The notes beneath the pieces are model-generated. The model saw nothing but the letters and a program-made list of their open reading frames with translations. It was not told the DNA's origin and did not search any database. This document shows, piece by piece, positions 10,890 through 19,700 of a stretch of DNA of 36,209 bases. The position numbers and the translations under genes were made by a program. How positions within the stretch are numbered: position 1 is the first letter of the stretch; every line of letters begins with the position of its first letter. Source of the stretch: Russula earlei (Eukaryota > Basidiomycota > Agaricomycetes > Russulales > Russulaceae). The stretch lies in assembly GCA_025769875.1 (NCBI GenBank), contig JAGFNK010000525.1:1-36209 (forward strand). The letters are read 5' to 3'.

Positions 10890-11365
10890 AGGTGTGTACG
10901 CTGGCAACTCCTAGAGTCCATGATTCTAATTGCCCGCTCAATCAGCCAATTGACTGGCAAGAGCTTTGCTGTATTGCAACAGACTTATTAGTCTGGAAGT
11001 CATCGCACACCTACCTTTGGCCTATGTCAGATCGACCAATGCGAATTTTATTATCTGGCAGCTCGTTTCGATTATCTTGCTTAGATCTTATCATACGCAG
11101 GGAAGACTGCCCCGTTGCGACGACTGCCCCTGCCTGATTTGGATCTGAGCCCGTGGCTCGAGCGGGCTCGAGCGGCTAACTAGCCCACTTAGCCACGAGC
11201 CAATCAGTAGCTCGGCTCACTCAATTCTATTCGGCCTCGAATGCATAACTCAGAAAGCGTGGCAGGAACATATGAGCGGGCGGGAGCTCAATACGTAAAT
11301 CCCACCCCCACCGTTTTTCGTTCACATCTCCTCACAGCTCTCCATTTTGAGGTCCCTTCTCAGAC
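10890..11365. other. Intergenic stretch
   Basis: No coding pattern is convincing. A 10-bp tandem duplication GGCTCGAGCG lies at 11155-11174 in a locally GC-rich patch, possibly promoter DNA of the gene at 11366. Confidence 0.4.
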
Positions 11366-11840
11366 ATGTCCGAAGCCAAAGAAATTCTTGTTCACAGACG
11401 CGGTGGTTTTATGTCCGCGTCATGGTCCCTGTTTGGCAGAAGCGGCCAAAAGACTTATCATCATAAGCCTTTGACTTGGACTTGGAGATACAACGAAAGG
11501 CTGCGCGTCATCACACATCCGTCCCACTGCATTCCTTGCCGGAGGTGGCAGGAGCATCACCTCGCAGCTACAATGGATGACGAAGAAAAGTCTGAAGAAG
11601 AAAAGTCACTGGACTCTGCATATCAAGCCCGTGACCGCGCCGCTTCTTGTCCTTTCCAGGGAAGGATTGATCGTCTCGAACAGGAGTGGGACGACTTCCT
11701 CGAAGAGCTCGCGGCGCTGCGTCAGGAACTCGGAAATGTGCGAACGAAGCTGAAGGAGAGCCTCGACGCGCGCAACGAACTACAGTGCGCCCTTGTGGAT
11801 CGTGCCGTCGATCAGCCACGCAAGACTGTGGGCTGCACTC
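11366..11840 (+). CDS. Coiled-coil protein gene, truncated by element 1
   Basis: An open frame from ATG 11366 runs to the border of the LTR at 11841. It has a basic, aromatic N-terminus (VHRRGGFMSASWSLFGRSG; PLTWTWRY), a short HPSHCIPCRRWQ Cys/His segment, an acidic stretch (MDDEEKSEEEKS) and a predicted coiled coil (RIDRLEQEWDDFLEELAALR and onward). From memory similar proteins are multicopy in Agaricomycetes; function unknown. The natural C-terminus is lost: past 11840 the frame runs into LTR sequence until 11986. Its missing 3' part is not found to the right of the retroelements in this window. Confidence 0.6.
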
Positions 11841-12104
11841 TGTTACGAACCAAGGCCAAGTCCTGGCCAAGGATTGTCCTATTTTACTCAAGAAAGACCT
11901 CTCTCACTTTGCATTGCCGACTCCCTTCCATTTTCTGGGCTATCCCTCCTGTGGTACAAGATATTGCTATTGCAAAAGCACTCTAACACGACCAGGCACC
12001 GGTTTCCTAATCGGGTAATCATCGCGTGGCAGCCACATGGCCACCCAGCCACCATGGACCCGAAACAGCGGCACAAACTCTTAGAAACTGTTGCATAAAT
12101 CATC

Positions 12105-12207
12105 TGACGTCATTCAAGGCTCCAATGACATCATGGCTGACTGAGCGACTCCACAAGTGACCTCATAGGCTCACTAAGCGCCCCACAGTGACATCATAAT
12201 GATGTCA
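12105..12207 (+). promoter_or_regulatory. Cluster of CRE/ATF-like sites in U3
   Basis: TGACGTCA at 12105-12112 is the consensus CREB/ATF site. TGACATCA recurs downstream, including the palindrome TGACATCATAATGATGTCA at 12189-12207. The same cluster is present in the LTRs at 8100, 20699 and 29314; in the old LTR at 25421 the CpG site has become TGATGTCA. In fission yeast, Tf1 promoters and targeting involve the bZIP factor Atf1, so stress-linked bZIP control is a plausible inference. Confidence 0.5.
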
Positions 12208-12343
12208 TCGCTCCACAATGATCAGTAATGCGCTCAGTAAGCCTGAAACTTGGCATAAGCAAGTTTATGCCTCTGTAGTCCTATTGGATGGTACCAAAGA
12301 GTCTAGAATAGTCCCAGTGCTTTGTAATCGACCCTGTACACTG

Positions 12344-12385
12344 TATATAAGCCCCAATGAAGCATGGCAGTCGTCAGACTGTCCA
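12344..12385 (+). promoter_or_regulatory. LTR promoter: TATA box and predicted transcript start
   Basis: TATATAA at 12344-12350 is followed 32 nt on by AGACTGTCCA (12376-12385). This 10-mer is perfectly complementary to the primer-binding site at 12673-12682, which in a self-primed element marks the RNA 5' end. The last ATGs before gag (12357, 12364) lie just upstream of 12376, consistent with the transcript starting after them. Confidence 0.65.
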
Positions 12386-12503
12386 TTTGTGATACTCTCC
12401 ACTTCCTGGGTACTCCCCTGCGACTGCTCAGTCTAAAGCCTTCCCTCGTCTTCAAGGTACTCTTCAACGACCGCCTTGTTTAAAGTCCCTCGCTGCACTG
12501 GCC

Positions 12504-12638
12504 TCTACTCTTCGCCTCTGCCTCCTGCAACACGTACCAGTCCCCATCTGGTATCTTCTAGTCGTTTGGCTCGTCCTCCTGTTCAACGCCGTTTACGCCG
12601 CGTACCATCTGTTCCGACCCCTGCCCACCTGCTCCTGA
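12504..12638 (+). CDS. Met-free hydrophobic frame in U5
   Basis: The frame ending at TGA 12636-12638 encodes a membrane-helix-like segment (VPIWYLLVVWLVLLFNAV, then AYHLFRPLPTCS). The same frame is open in the LTRs at 8100 and 29314 and even in the CpG-decayed LTR at 25421, where changes are mostly synonymous or conservative (V/I, V/A). In element 3 it is part of a 91-codon frame with an ATG (29621-29346), but that ATG lies upstream of the predicted transcript start. Whether it is translated is unknown; the start given here is only a lower bound. Confidence 0.35.
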   Translation, partial: STLRLCLLQHVPVPIWYLLVVWLVLLFNAVYAAYHLFRPLPTCS

Positions 12639-12672
12639 GTCCTTAGTGATCAGCAGTACGTGTCTTGACATC

Positions 12673-12682
12673 TGGACAGTCT
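12673..12682 (+). other. Primer-binding site, self-priming type
   Basis: TGGACAGTCT begins two bases after the 5' LTR. It is the exact reverse complement of AGACTGTCCA at 12376-12385, the predicted 5' end of the RNA. Tf1 of fission yeast and related chromoviruses prime reverse transcription with the RNA's own first bases folded onto such a site. A host tRNA primer is not excluded because the site also starts TGG. Confidence 0.65.
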
Positions 12683-12701
12683 CTCATCATTCTTGTATTG
12701 A

Positions 12702-13644
12702 CCAGCCAACGCTCAAGTGTCTACTCCCAACTCCCCCACTCTTGTCAATACCTCCCTGCGTCTCCCTTCTCCTCTCCAGCCCACTCCACGCACTGCCCTT
12801 CGCATCCTCACTGAAGACTGTCGACCCGGTCGACACATCCTCACCCCTCAGCCTCTTGTACTCCCCAACGGCTCCCCCATCATCTCCTACCACTGTCCAA
12901 CCTATCCCAGACAACTTTCGTCCCTGTTGGCACTCCCCCCTCCTGCGCAGAACGAGCAACAGCAAGCGGATCGACCTCCCTTGCCTGAAGGCTTCCTTGA
13001 CCGCCCCCCTTGCACAGTATTTCGCTTCCATCCGCACCAGTACTTCGTCCTCCCTACCACCAATCGTCGCCAGGAGCAGTGGCGTCCCCTCCACGACTTG
13101 AATCATCAAGACTACCTTGGACGCATCCCTACCTCAGACCAGTTAGCTCGTCGCGCATTCACAGACACCTTCACTACCGCCTTTCGTGCACGCATCGTCC
13201 ACACTTTTGCGGTAGAACCCTCCAACACTGCCCTTGCCACCCAGTACAATCTCACCCCCTTCGGCATCTGCTCCAACGTCGGGATATACGCCCCGGACGC
13301 TGACTTTCCCCTCGGACGTATCGCTTACATTTTTAACACCTCGTTGTTTAGGAAACTACTTACCTTGCCTGCTATTTACCGCCCTGCTTACGAGGGCTCG
13401 TTTTGCTTATCCTATCGTACACGACTTCTTGGACGGACGTCTCGCTTTCGCATACGGCTACTTACACTTTGAGGAGAACAGTAACCGCGTGTCCCTACGT
13501 CACTATTCGACTTATACAGTCGACACCATCCGCTTTAACCCCCAACTACTTCGCTTTTGCTTTACGCCTCGTATTCCCCTTAACCCTCTCGAGATAATTG
13601 AGAGGTACCAGCTCGAAACTATAGATCTTGCGCACGGTTCTTAA
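12702..13644 (+). CDS. Leader ORF a, unknown, frameshifted
   Basis: An open frame without methionine runs from 12702 to 13472. A second frame (+1) opens in the same stretch and continues to TAA 13642-13644 with protein-like composition (FLDGRLAFAYGYLHFEEN; YQLETIDLAHGS), so a 1-nt shift near 13385-13405 probably joins them (indel or recoding). The N-terminal part is Pro-rich; then come FRFHPHQYFVLPTTNRRQ and ARRAFTDTFTTAFRARIVH. I recognise no domain. It sits at the start of the internal region, where Ty3/gypsy elements normally have only a short leader. No ATG is available, so translation would need a near-cognate start. Confidence 0.4.
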
Positions 13645-13693
13645 AAAGTAAGAACCACCCTTGTAACGCTTCAATAAAGATCGAATAAAGATC
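13636..13693 (+). promoter_or_regulatory. Hairpin over ORF a stop plus tandem AATAAA
   Basis: GGTTCTTA (13636-13643), loop AAAAG, TAAGAACC (13649-13656) is a perfect 8-bp hairpin containing the ORF a stop. It overlaps a strong donor-like GTAAGA (13648). It is followed by AATAAAGATC twice (13673-13682, 13684-13693), each with a polyadenylation-like AATAAA. This could process or terminate a short leader transcript, or structure the RNA between ORFs a and b. Confidence 0.4.
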
Positions 13694-14630
13694 CTTTCTT
13701 GTTTTAACTAAAGTGCCACGAGAATACGCCTTAGAAGAAGACGAAGAAGAAGACGCTATCACCAGACACGTCTTAAACCTAAATCATTATCGAACTTGGA
13801 CCTCCGTCGCATTCCCTGTCACCACTTTAACCAACTTACACGACGTACCAGGAGTTGAACCACCTCACGAAGATTTCCCCCATCTTATTGTTAAAGAGTT
13901 CCTTGAAGTCTTGCCTTTTGGACAACTCTTAAGCCACGACGAACACGCACTATATCTTGAAACCCTTAGTCGACTTCTACCTCCAGCACGACAACAACTA
14001 CTATATTGGCACCTTGCTCAAGCAAAGAACATCCAAGGACAGCCAGTTGACTACCAATCCTTACGCACTAGTGAATTAAACCTTTGGACCAGAGTCATTC
14101 AACCACGCCACCACATCATTGTCCACTCTTTAAGGACAGGGTATCGCTTGTTTTATCTGGCTTGGACATACATCAGCTACTACCGTCTCACTGTCCAGTT
14201 CTACCACCTACGCCTCAACAGAATACAAAGGGAAAATCAATCTTACGTCCAACTTGCTGTTGTACCAGGAATACACAACACCTTTGACTGGGAAACTAAC
14301 TCTTGGCTATACGACGCAGACTACAATCAACCTTGGGCAATTACCAGCCCAGACGCCTCATATACTGGTCCCCCTGCGTACTATTCTGTCCCAGCAATCC
14401 TAGAAGCCTCAAGTCTCGCCCCTCGACCCCTCACACCGATTCAGACCACTGTCCCAACTAGCCAAGAACGTTGGTCTGCCAGCACAGAAGATACTGAGTC
14501 AAATCCGTGGACAGCAAGGTGTAACTGCAAAACAGAGTATTGCACGTGCAACTTTCGACCAGACACACCCCCTACTCCTGACGGAATTACCTTGTGGACG
14601 CCAGGCGATTACCATCTCCCCATTCGATAA
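13689..14630 (+). CDS. Leader ORF b, unknown, methionine-free
   Basis: 314 codons including the stop, with no ATG in frame. Features: acidic start (ALEEDEEEDAITR), a hydrophobic/aromatic middle (GYRLFYLAWTYISYYRLTVQF), and a Cys cluster near the end (CNCKTEYCTCNF). Such a long frame is unlikely by chance, yet it has no start codon and cannot begin at AUG. It overlaps ORF c by 49 nt in the -1 frame. No homologous domain recognised; it might be an N-terminal extension of a Gag-like polyprotein. Confidence 0.45.
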   Translation, partial: RSFLVLTKVPREYALEEDEEEDAITRHVLNLNHYRTWTSVAFPVTTLTNLHDVPGVEPPHEDFPHLIVKEFLEVLPFGQLLSHDEHALYLETLSRLLPPARQQLLYWHLAQAKNIQGQPVDYQSLRTSELNLWTRVIQPRHHIIVHSLRTGYRLFYLAWTYISYYRLTVQFYHLRLNRIQRENQSYVQLAVVPGIHNTFDWETNSWLYDADYNQPWAITSPDASYTGPPAYYSVPAILEASSLAPRPLTPIQTTVPTSQERWSASTEDTESNPWTARCNCKTEYCTCNFRPDTPPTPDGITLWTPGDYHLPIR

Positions 14631-15214
14631 ATCTGGCTCCTCGACACAGGAGACGCGCGTCATCCCAACGACCCCCTGAGAGAGAAACAGTTCCCAACGC
14701 AAGAGGATTTCTTGTTGAAAGACCATTACCTCCTACCCCTCCTGACGCCTACGTACCCTTGTTTACCAATCGTATTCCTACCCCTGTCATACCTATCCAA
14801 CCCTTTGCATCACCCCTTGTTGAATCCCCTGATAGTGCCGATCTTAGGAATACTGATTTACACTGTTATCTACCAGAACAATCCTTCTTAGCATTAAACC
14901 TACCTACGCGTTCAAGGAGAGAGTTAATTGAATTCAAGAATTATTGTACCCAAGCTTGGCATCAACGACTGACACACTTTATAGTTTACAAGCACCCCAC
15001 CAAGGAAATAAGTGACTTTGCCATCTCTCCAGCAGAATTTGAAGGATATCTGTGGAAAACCCGAGTAGTTCTAACACAAAGCAGCATTACTGAAGAATAC
15101 TCCCGAATCCAATTAAGAAAACATCAAGGAAGACCTGATACCATTCGACTAAAGCCAGCCTACACCATTGCATATCCTTGGAACAACGGCCATTGGACTA
15201 TAACAGTCGTCTAG
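14582..15214 (+). CDS. Leader ORF c, unknown, methionine-free
   Basis: 210 sense codons ending TAG 15212-15214, four nt before the gag ATG. A basic Pro/Arg-rich start (RHRRRASSQRPPERE; PLPPTPPDAYVP) leads to a globular-looking part (LPTRSRRELIEFKNYCTQAW; RIQLRKHQGRPDTIRLKPA). The visible copy in element 3 (36209-35624, minus) is open over the same stretch with the same stop and spacing, so the frame is conserved between copies. ORFs b and c may be one protein separated by an indel or a -1 shift. Function unknown. Confidence 0.5.
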   Translation, partial: RNYLVDARRLPSPHSINLAPRHRRRASSQRPPERETVPNARGFLVERPLPPTPPDAYVPLFTNRIPTPVIPIQPFASPLVESPDSADLRNTDLHCYLPEQSFLALNLPTRSRRELIEFKNYCTQAWHQRLTHFIVYKHPTKEISDFAISPAEFEGYLWKTRVVLTQSSITEEYSRIQLRKHQGRPDTIRLKPAYTIAYPWNNGHWTITVV

Positions 15215-15218
15215 ATCT

Positions 15219-16733
15219 ATGAGCACTAGGAGGGACATCACTGACGAAGAAGAAAATCTAATCCCACTCCTATTTGAAAACCTCAGTTACGACACCCAAG
15301 ATCACTGTTACCGAGGAAAATTTGCAGGCACACCTATTATCAACCACGGAAATCTTTCTGACACTTGGTTATACGAAGACGATAACGACGAAGTTACCAC
15401 CGAACAACTTAAAGCGGCAGCCCCAGGAGCAGAAAACGTTCAAGACTTCAACCCCTATAACTACTACAGGCCTCTTCCTAGACAGACCAGTCAAGTGGAG
15501 CCGTTCTAGAAGACATTGGGTTTACTATAACAATCGAGAAGTCGATTTCTCAGCCAGAACACCTCAAGAAGTTACCGCTATCCTAGGAACTGCTCAGAGC
15601 ACTCGAAGCACCACTCCAGGACCTTCTACTCGGCGTAATACCCAACAACCTACTCCTCATACAACTAGCAACGTACCACAAGCAGTCCCTCGAACGCTCA
15701 CTCCAACTAGAATCCAACTACAAGGTTCAGCCCCACCTATTGTTACAGCTACAACAACTCAGAATCCCACCATGTCAAGCAATCCACGCCTTGTCGGAAC
15801 AGCACCAGAACCCTTTGACGGAAAGGCTGATAACGCAGAAGCCTTTTGGGCAGCTTTGGCCAATTATTATTACATCAATGGCGACTCCTTTACAGATGAA
15901 AGCAAGAAAGTTGCCGCTGCACTGACCCACTTTAAAGTAGGAACACCCGCCTGGAGCAGTGGGCTAGAGAACAAACCACCAAGGCTATGGCTCGTACCGT
16001 AGCAGACTATGGGTCATGGGACGACTTCAAGAAAGCCTTTGCCGATCATTTTATCCCTGCAGAAGCAGAAGTTGGCCTCCGCTAATACCATGCACACCTA
16101 TTATCAAGGGAAGACTACCATTTAATGAATGGTATCCAGAAATGGTCGCACCACGCATCACGAGCTACCACCGATGAAAGAACAAAGATGTACGCATTTA
16201 GGAAGAACATCAACCCGGCCTTACATCAGAAAATACTGGGAATCACACCAACACCAACTACGCTTGCAGCCCTTGTCAAAGCAGCAAGAGAATTCGACAA
16301 CCTTTTCCACCTATACAACTCCACTGCTTTTCGAGGAGGACGCTCTGTGCGTGCCCGAGGATTGAACACTCAAGGATCAGATAATCCATTGGAAATTAAC
16401 TTGTACCAAGGAGAGCCCAATGAACGACCCTGGGAATCCAGAAGTGAAAGGAAACCCCTCACAGATGCAGAGAAAGAATTTCGACGCAAGAACAATCTCT
16501 GTTATTATTGTGGAAAGAAGAATCATATGGCAAATCAATGTAGAGCAAAGAAAGCAGCTCAAGGACGCCAACGACAAGGTTCTCGCCCCCAAACAGTCAG
16601 AGCTACAACCATCCAAGATGAAAACATCGAACCTGCACAAGAAGAACCCGTTCCTGTTGCTTCACTAACGACTTGGAGAGAGACACTTGCAGACTCGATC
16701 CTCCGCCCAAGATCTGCTCCTATGGATTTTTAA
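15219..16733 (+). pseudogene. gag: gag of element 1, frameshifted
   Basis: Starts at the first ATG after the leader. Parts: acidic N-terminus (MSTRRDITDEEENLIPLLFE), a Thr/Pro/Gln-rich linker, a second ATG at 15772 (MSSNPRLVGTAPEPFDGKAD) opening the retrotransposon Gag core, and a CCHC zinc knuckle CYYCGKKNHMANQC near 16500. It ends PMDF and TAA 16731-16733. Relative to element 3 there are 1-nt gains near 15465, 15951, 15959, 16070, 16115 and 16136, which split it into pieces. Gag packages the RNA and forms the particle; the knuckle binds RNA. Confidence 0.85.
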
Positions 16734-16769
16734 TTGGACCCCCTTCTGCACCGAGGAGGGATGCGGTCC
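16731..16769 (+). promoter_or_regulatory. gag-pol stop codon followed by hairpin
   Basis: TAA (16731-16733) is followed by an 11-bp bulged hairpin: GGACC (16736-16740) with GGTCC (16765-16769), and inner CCCTTC (16741-16746) with GAGGGG-like GAGGAGGG (16755-16760 pairing). In element 3 the same hairpin (34106-34072) follows the same TAA, and pol continues in the gag frame. This fits stop-codon readthrough as a way to make Gag-Pol. Here a base missing at about 16761 shifts pol out of that frame. Confidence 0.5.
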
Positions 16770-19700
16770 AAATCAGTACGATACAAAGAGAAATCAATTA
16801 CCCCAAAGTTTTTACCAAGAATATTCGCTCCCCTTCCATTGCCTTGAAAGTTACCTTAGTAGGGAAGACAAGCGGCAAAGAAATCGGTGCAAGAGCCCTG
16901 CTCGACAGTGGAGCAGAAGGAATGATAATCCATGAACGATTTGCACAAAGACACCACCTGCACCTTCGAACTATGATCAAACCCTTGCCAGCACAAAATG
17001 TAGACGGAACACAAAATGCCAATGGACTAATACGCTTTAGCACCATCCAAAGACTTCGCATTCAAGCGCACACAGGCGCCACTCATGATGAACAAGCAGA
17101 ATTCCTTGTCACTAACATTGGAGATCACGACATTATCTTAGGAACCGATTGGCTACGACACCACAACCCAGATATTGATTGGGCAAATGATACAATCACA
17201 CTGAGGAACTGCCCCCGAACTTGCCTTACCACACACCCAAGCATAACCATTGCATCTGCATCTGGAACGCGGAATTACCAAATACAAGCACTTACTTTCC
17301 CTGAAGAAGAAGAACCCGAGTTTACGGACATTGCTGCACTAATCTTCCCAGATACTGAAGGACCATTGAACCCATGTGTTGACGAACAAATCCACGATGC
17401 GTTTAGCCCAATAACAATCAACATAAGAGCCAAATCAACCACAGCTACCAAGTTAGCCAATGCGGAAACACCCCCTAAGACATTAGACGAACTTATCCCC
17501 GCCCAATTCTTGAAATGGCGAAAGGTTTTCGATGAACAAGCTTCTCAACGCCTTCCTGCTCACCAACCATGGGACCATGCAATCAATCTAAAACCAGGGA
17601 TCGCCCGACGTGATTCTGGCATTTATCGACTTACTCCCAAGGAACTACAAGCCCTAAAAGAATACTTAGACGAACATTTGAAGAGAGGCACAATCCGACC
17701 ATCAAAAGCAGCTATTGCCAGCCCATTCTTCTTTGTAGAAAAGAAAGGAGGAAATCTACGACCAGTGCAAGACTACAGAGCCCTGAATACAGCAACTGTC
17801 AAAGACGCGTATCCACTACCCTTGATTCCTGAATTAATTGACAAACTCCAAGGAGCCCAATACTTTACCAAGTTTGACGTACGATGGGGATACAACAATA
17901 TTCGCCTCAGAGAGGGCGATGAACACCTCGCAGCATTCAAGACACCATTAGGACTCTTCGAACCATTGATAATGACATTTGGTCTCTGCAACGCCCCAGC
18001 CACTTTCCAACGCTTTATGAACACCATCCTAGCAAAATACATCGCCACTGAACGAGTGGTTGTTTATCTAGATGATATACTAATCATGGCGCAAACCTTG
18101 AACGAACTAGACGACTGGACACATAAGGTCCTAAAAACACTCCAAGACCACGACTTATACTTGAAACCAGAGAAATGTGCTTTCCGACAAACCTCTATTA
18201 GTTACCTAGGCATCAATATCTCCCAAGGACGAATATCCATGGACCAAGACAAGTTAATAGGCATTACAAAGTGGCCTACTCCGACCAATGTTACGGAAGT
18301 ACAAGCATTTCTAGGATTCTGCAACTTCTATCGACGATTTATCCACCAATACTCTCGAATAGCACGGCCCTTGTTTAACTTAACAAAGAAAGAAAACCCC
18401 TTCAAGTGGGAAGACGATGAAGAACAAGCATTTCAGAAAGCTAATCCAAGCATTCACAACGGCCCCAATCCTCATGTTACCTAACCACACGAAACCCTTT
18501 CGACTCATCTGCGATGCAAGTGACTTTGCAGTCGGTGCAATCTTGGAACAACCCGATGAATTTAACAGATATCACCCAGTAGCCTATTTCTCGAAATCCT
18601 TGGACCCCGCACAACGAAATTACATGATCTACGATAAAGAACTCCTTGCTATCGTCTTATCCCTCTGGCACTTCCGACACTACCTTGAAGGCGCTACACA
18701 CCCCATTGATCTATGGACAGACCACAATAACTTGACATACTTCATGACAAAACAGAAACTCACGAGACGACAAGCCCGATGGGCACTCCTCCTCAGCAAT
18801 TTCGACTTCACCATCACCCACCACCCAGGAACTATGAACAAAGCAGACGGTCTGTCCAGGCGGCCAGACTTTAAAGAGGGGATACAAAACGAAAATGATG
18901 GAAAGGTGCTCCTAGATGACAAATTTTTTAAAATTAGAGCAACACGCACCTCTGCTACAGAACCAATCGGCGACCAGGAACTTCGACAACAACTACGATC
19001 TAGCAAAGACTATGACCCAGAAGTATCTAACGCGTTAGCAATCATTATAAAGAATGGACCAAGGCGACTATCCAAAGGCTTACAGGACTGGAACCTTGAA
19101 GATGGACTAATACTATTCAAAGGAAAAGTCTATATCCCAAACAACGACACCCTAAGAAAGAAAATTCTAAAACTACACCACGACTCCCTTGCCACTGGGC
19201 ATCCTGGCCAATGGAAAACTTATGAACTAATCAGCCGAAACTATTGGTGGCCAGGAATGCTAACCTATGTCAAAAGTTATGTAGATGGTTGCGCAATTTG
19301 CCAAAGTACAAAGAACCGTCCAAAGACAGAAACACCCCTTGTACCGATTACACCAGCTGGAGAAGTATGGAAAAGCATTACTATGGACTTTATCACGGAC
19401 CTACCGATTTCACAAGGCTTCGACAGCCTCCTAGTCGTGGTAGATCGATTCAGTAAAGCAATAATCATTACCCCTTGCCACAAGACAATCACAGCAGACG
19501 AAACAGCGACACTAATCATGAACAATGTCTGGAGAAGAATAGGGCTCCCAACACAAATAATATCGGACAGAGGCCCTCAGTTCGCAGCAAAAGTCACTCA
19601 AGAACTATGGAAGAAGTTAAATGTCAAAGTATCATTAAGCACAGCATATCACCCACAGACAGACTGGAGAAACAGAACGAGTTAACCAAGAACTAGAACA

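Larger units (their letters stand above)
11841..12670 (+). repeat. 5' LTR of element 1
   Basis: 830 bp with TG..CA ends (TGTTACGAACC...GTGTCTTGACA). Predicted U3 is 11841-12375 and R-U5 12376-12670. Near-identical copies occur at 8100-8928 and 29314-30143; more diverged ones at 20699-21541 and 25421-26248. Confidence 0.95.
12376..15218 (+). other. ATG-free transcript leader (2,843 nt)
   Basis: I read this stretch line by line and found no ATG in any of the three plus-strand frames; the first is the gag start at 15219. The internal part (12671-15218) has about 40 CAT by hand count, so loss of ATG is strand-specific. The matching 590 nt visible in element 3 (35620-36209, minus) and the R-U5 of the LTRs at 8100 and 29314 are also ATG-free. 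It overlaps the open frames listed below. Confidence 0.85.

Noticed and set aside
12673..12690. Primer-binding site for a host tRNA
   Set aside because: It starts TGG as tRNA sites do, but I could not match the rest to a known tRNA end, whereas the RNA's own predicted start pairs over 10 nt. Not fully excluded.
12687..13109. 140-codon minus-strand frame opposite leader ORF a
   Set aside because: A shadow of ORF a; low complexity and no support on the same strand nearby.
13648..13713. A 66-nt intron in the leader (donor GTAAGA, acceptor AAAG)
   Set aside because: The ORF a stop lies before the donor, and the branch-like TTAACT is very close to the acceptor, so it would not clearly join coding frames. 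Kept only as a possibility in the hairpin finding.
14600..14630. Canonical -1 slippery heptamer between ORFs b and c
   Set aside because: No X XXY YYZ pattern is present in the overlap.
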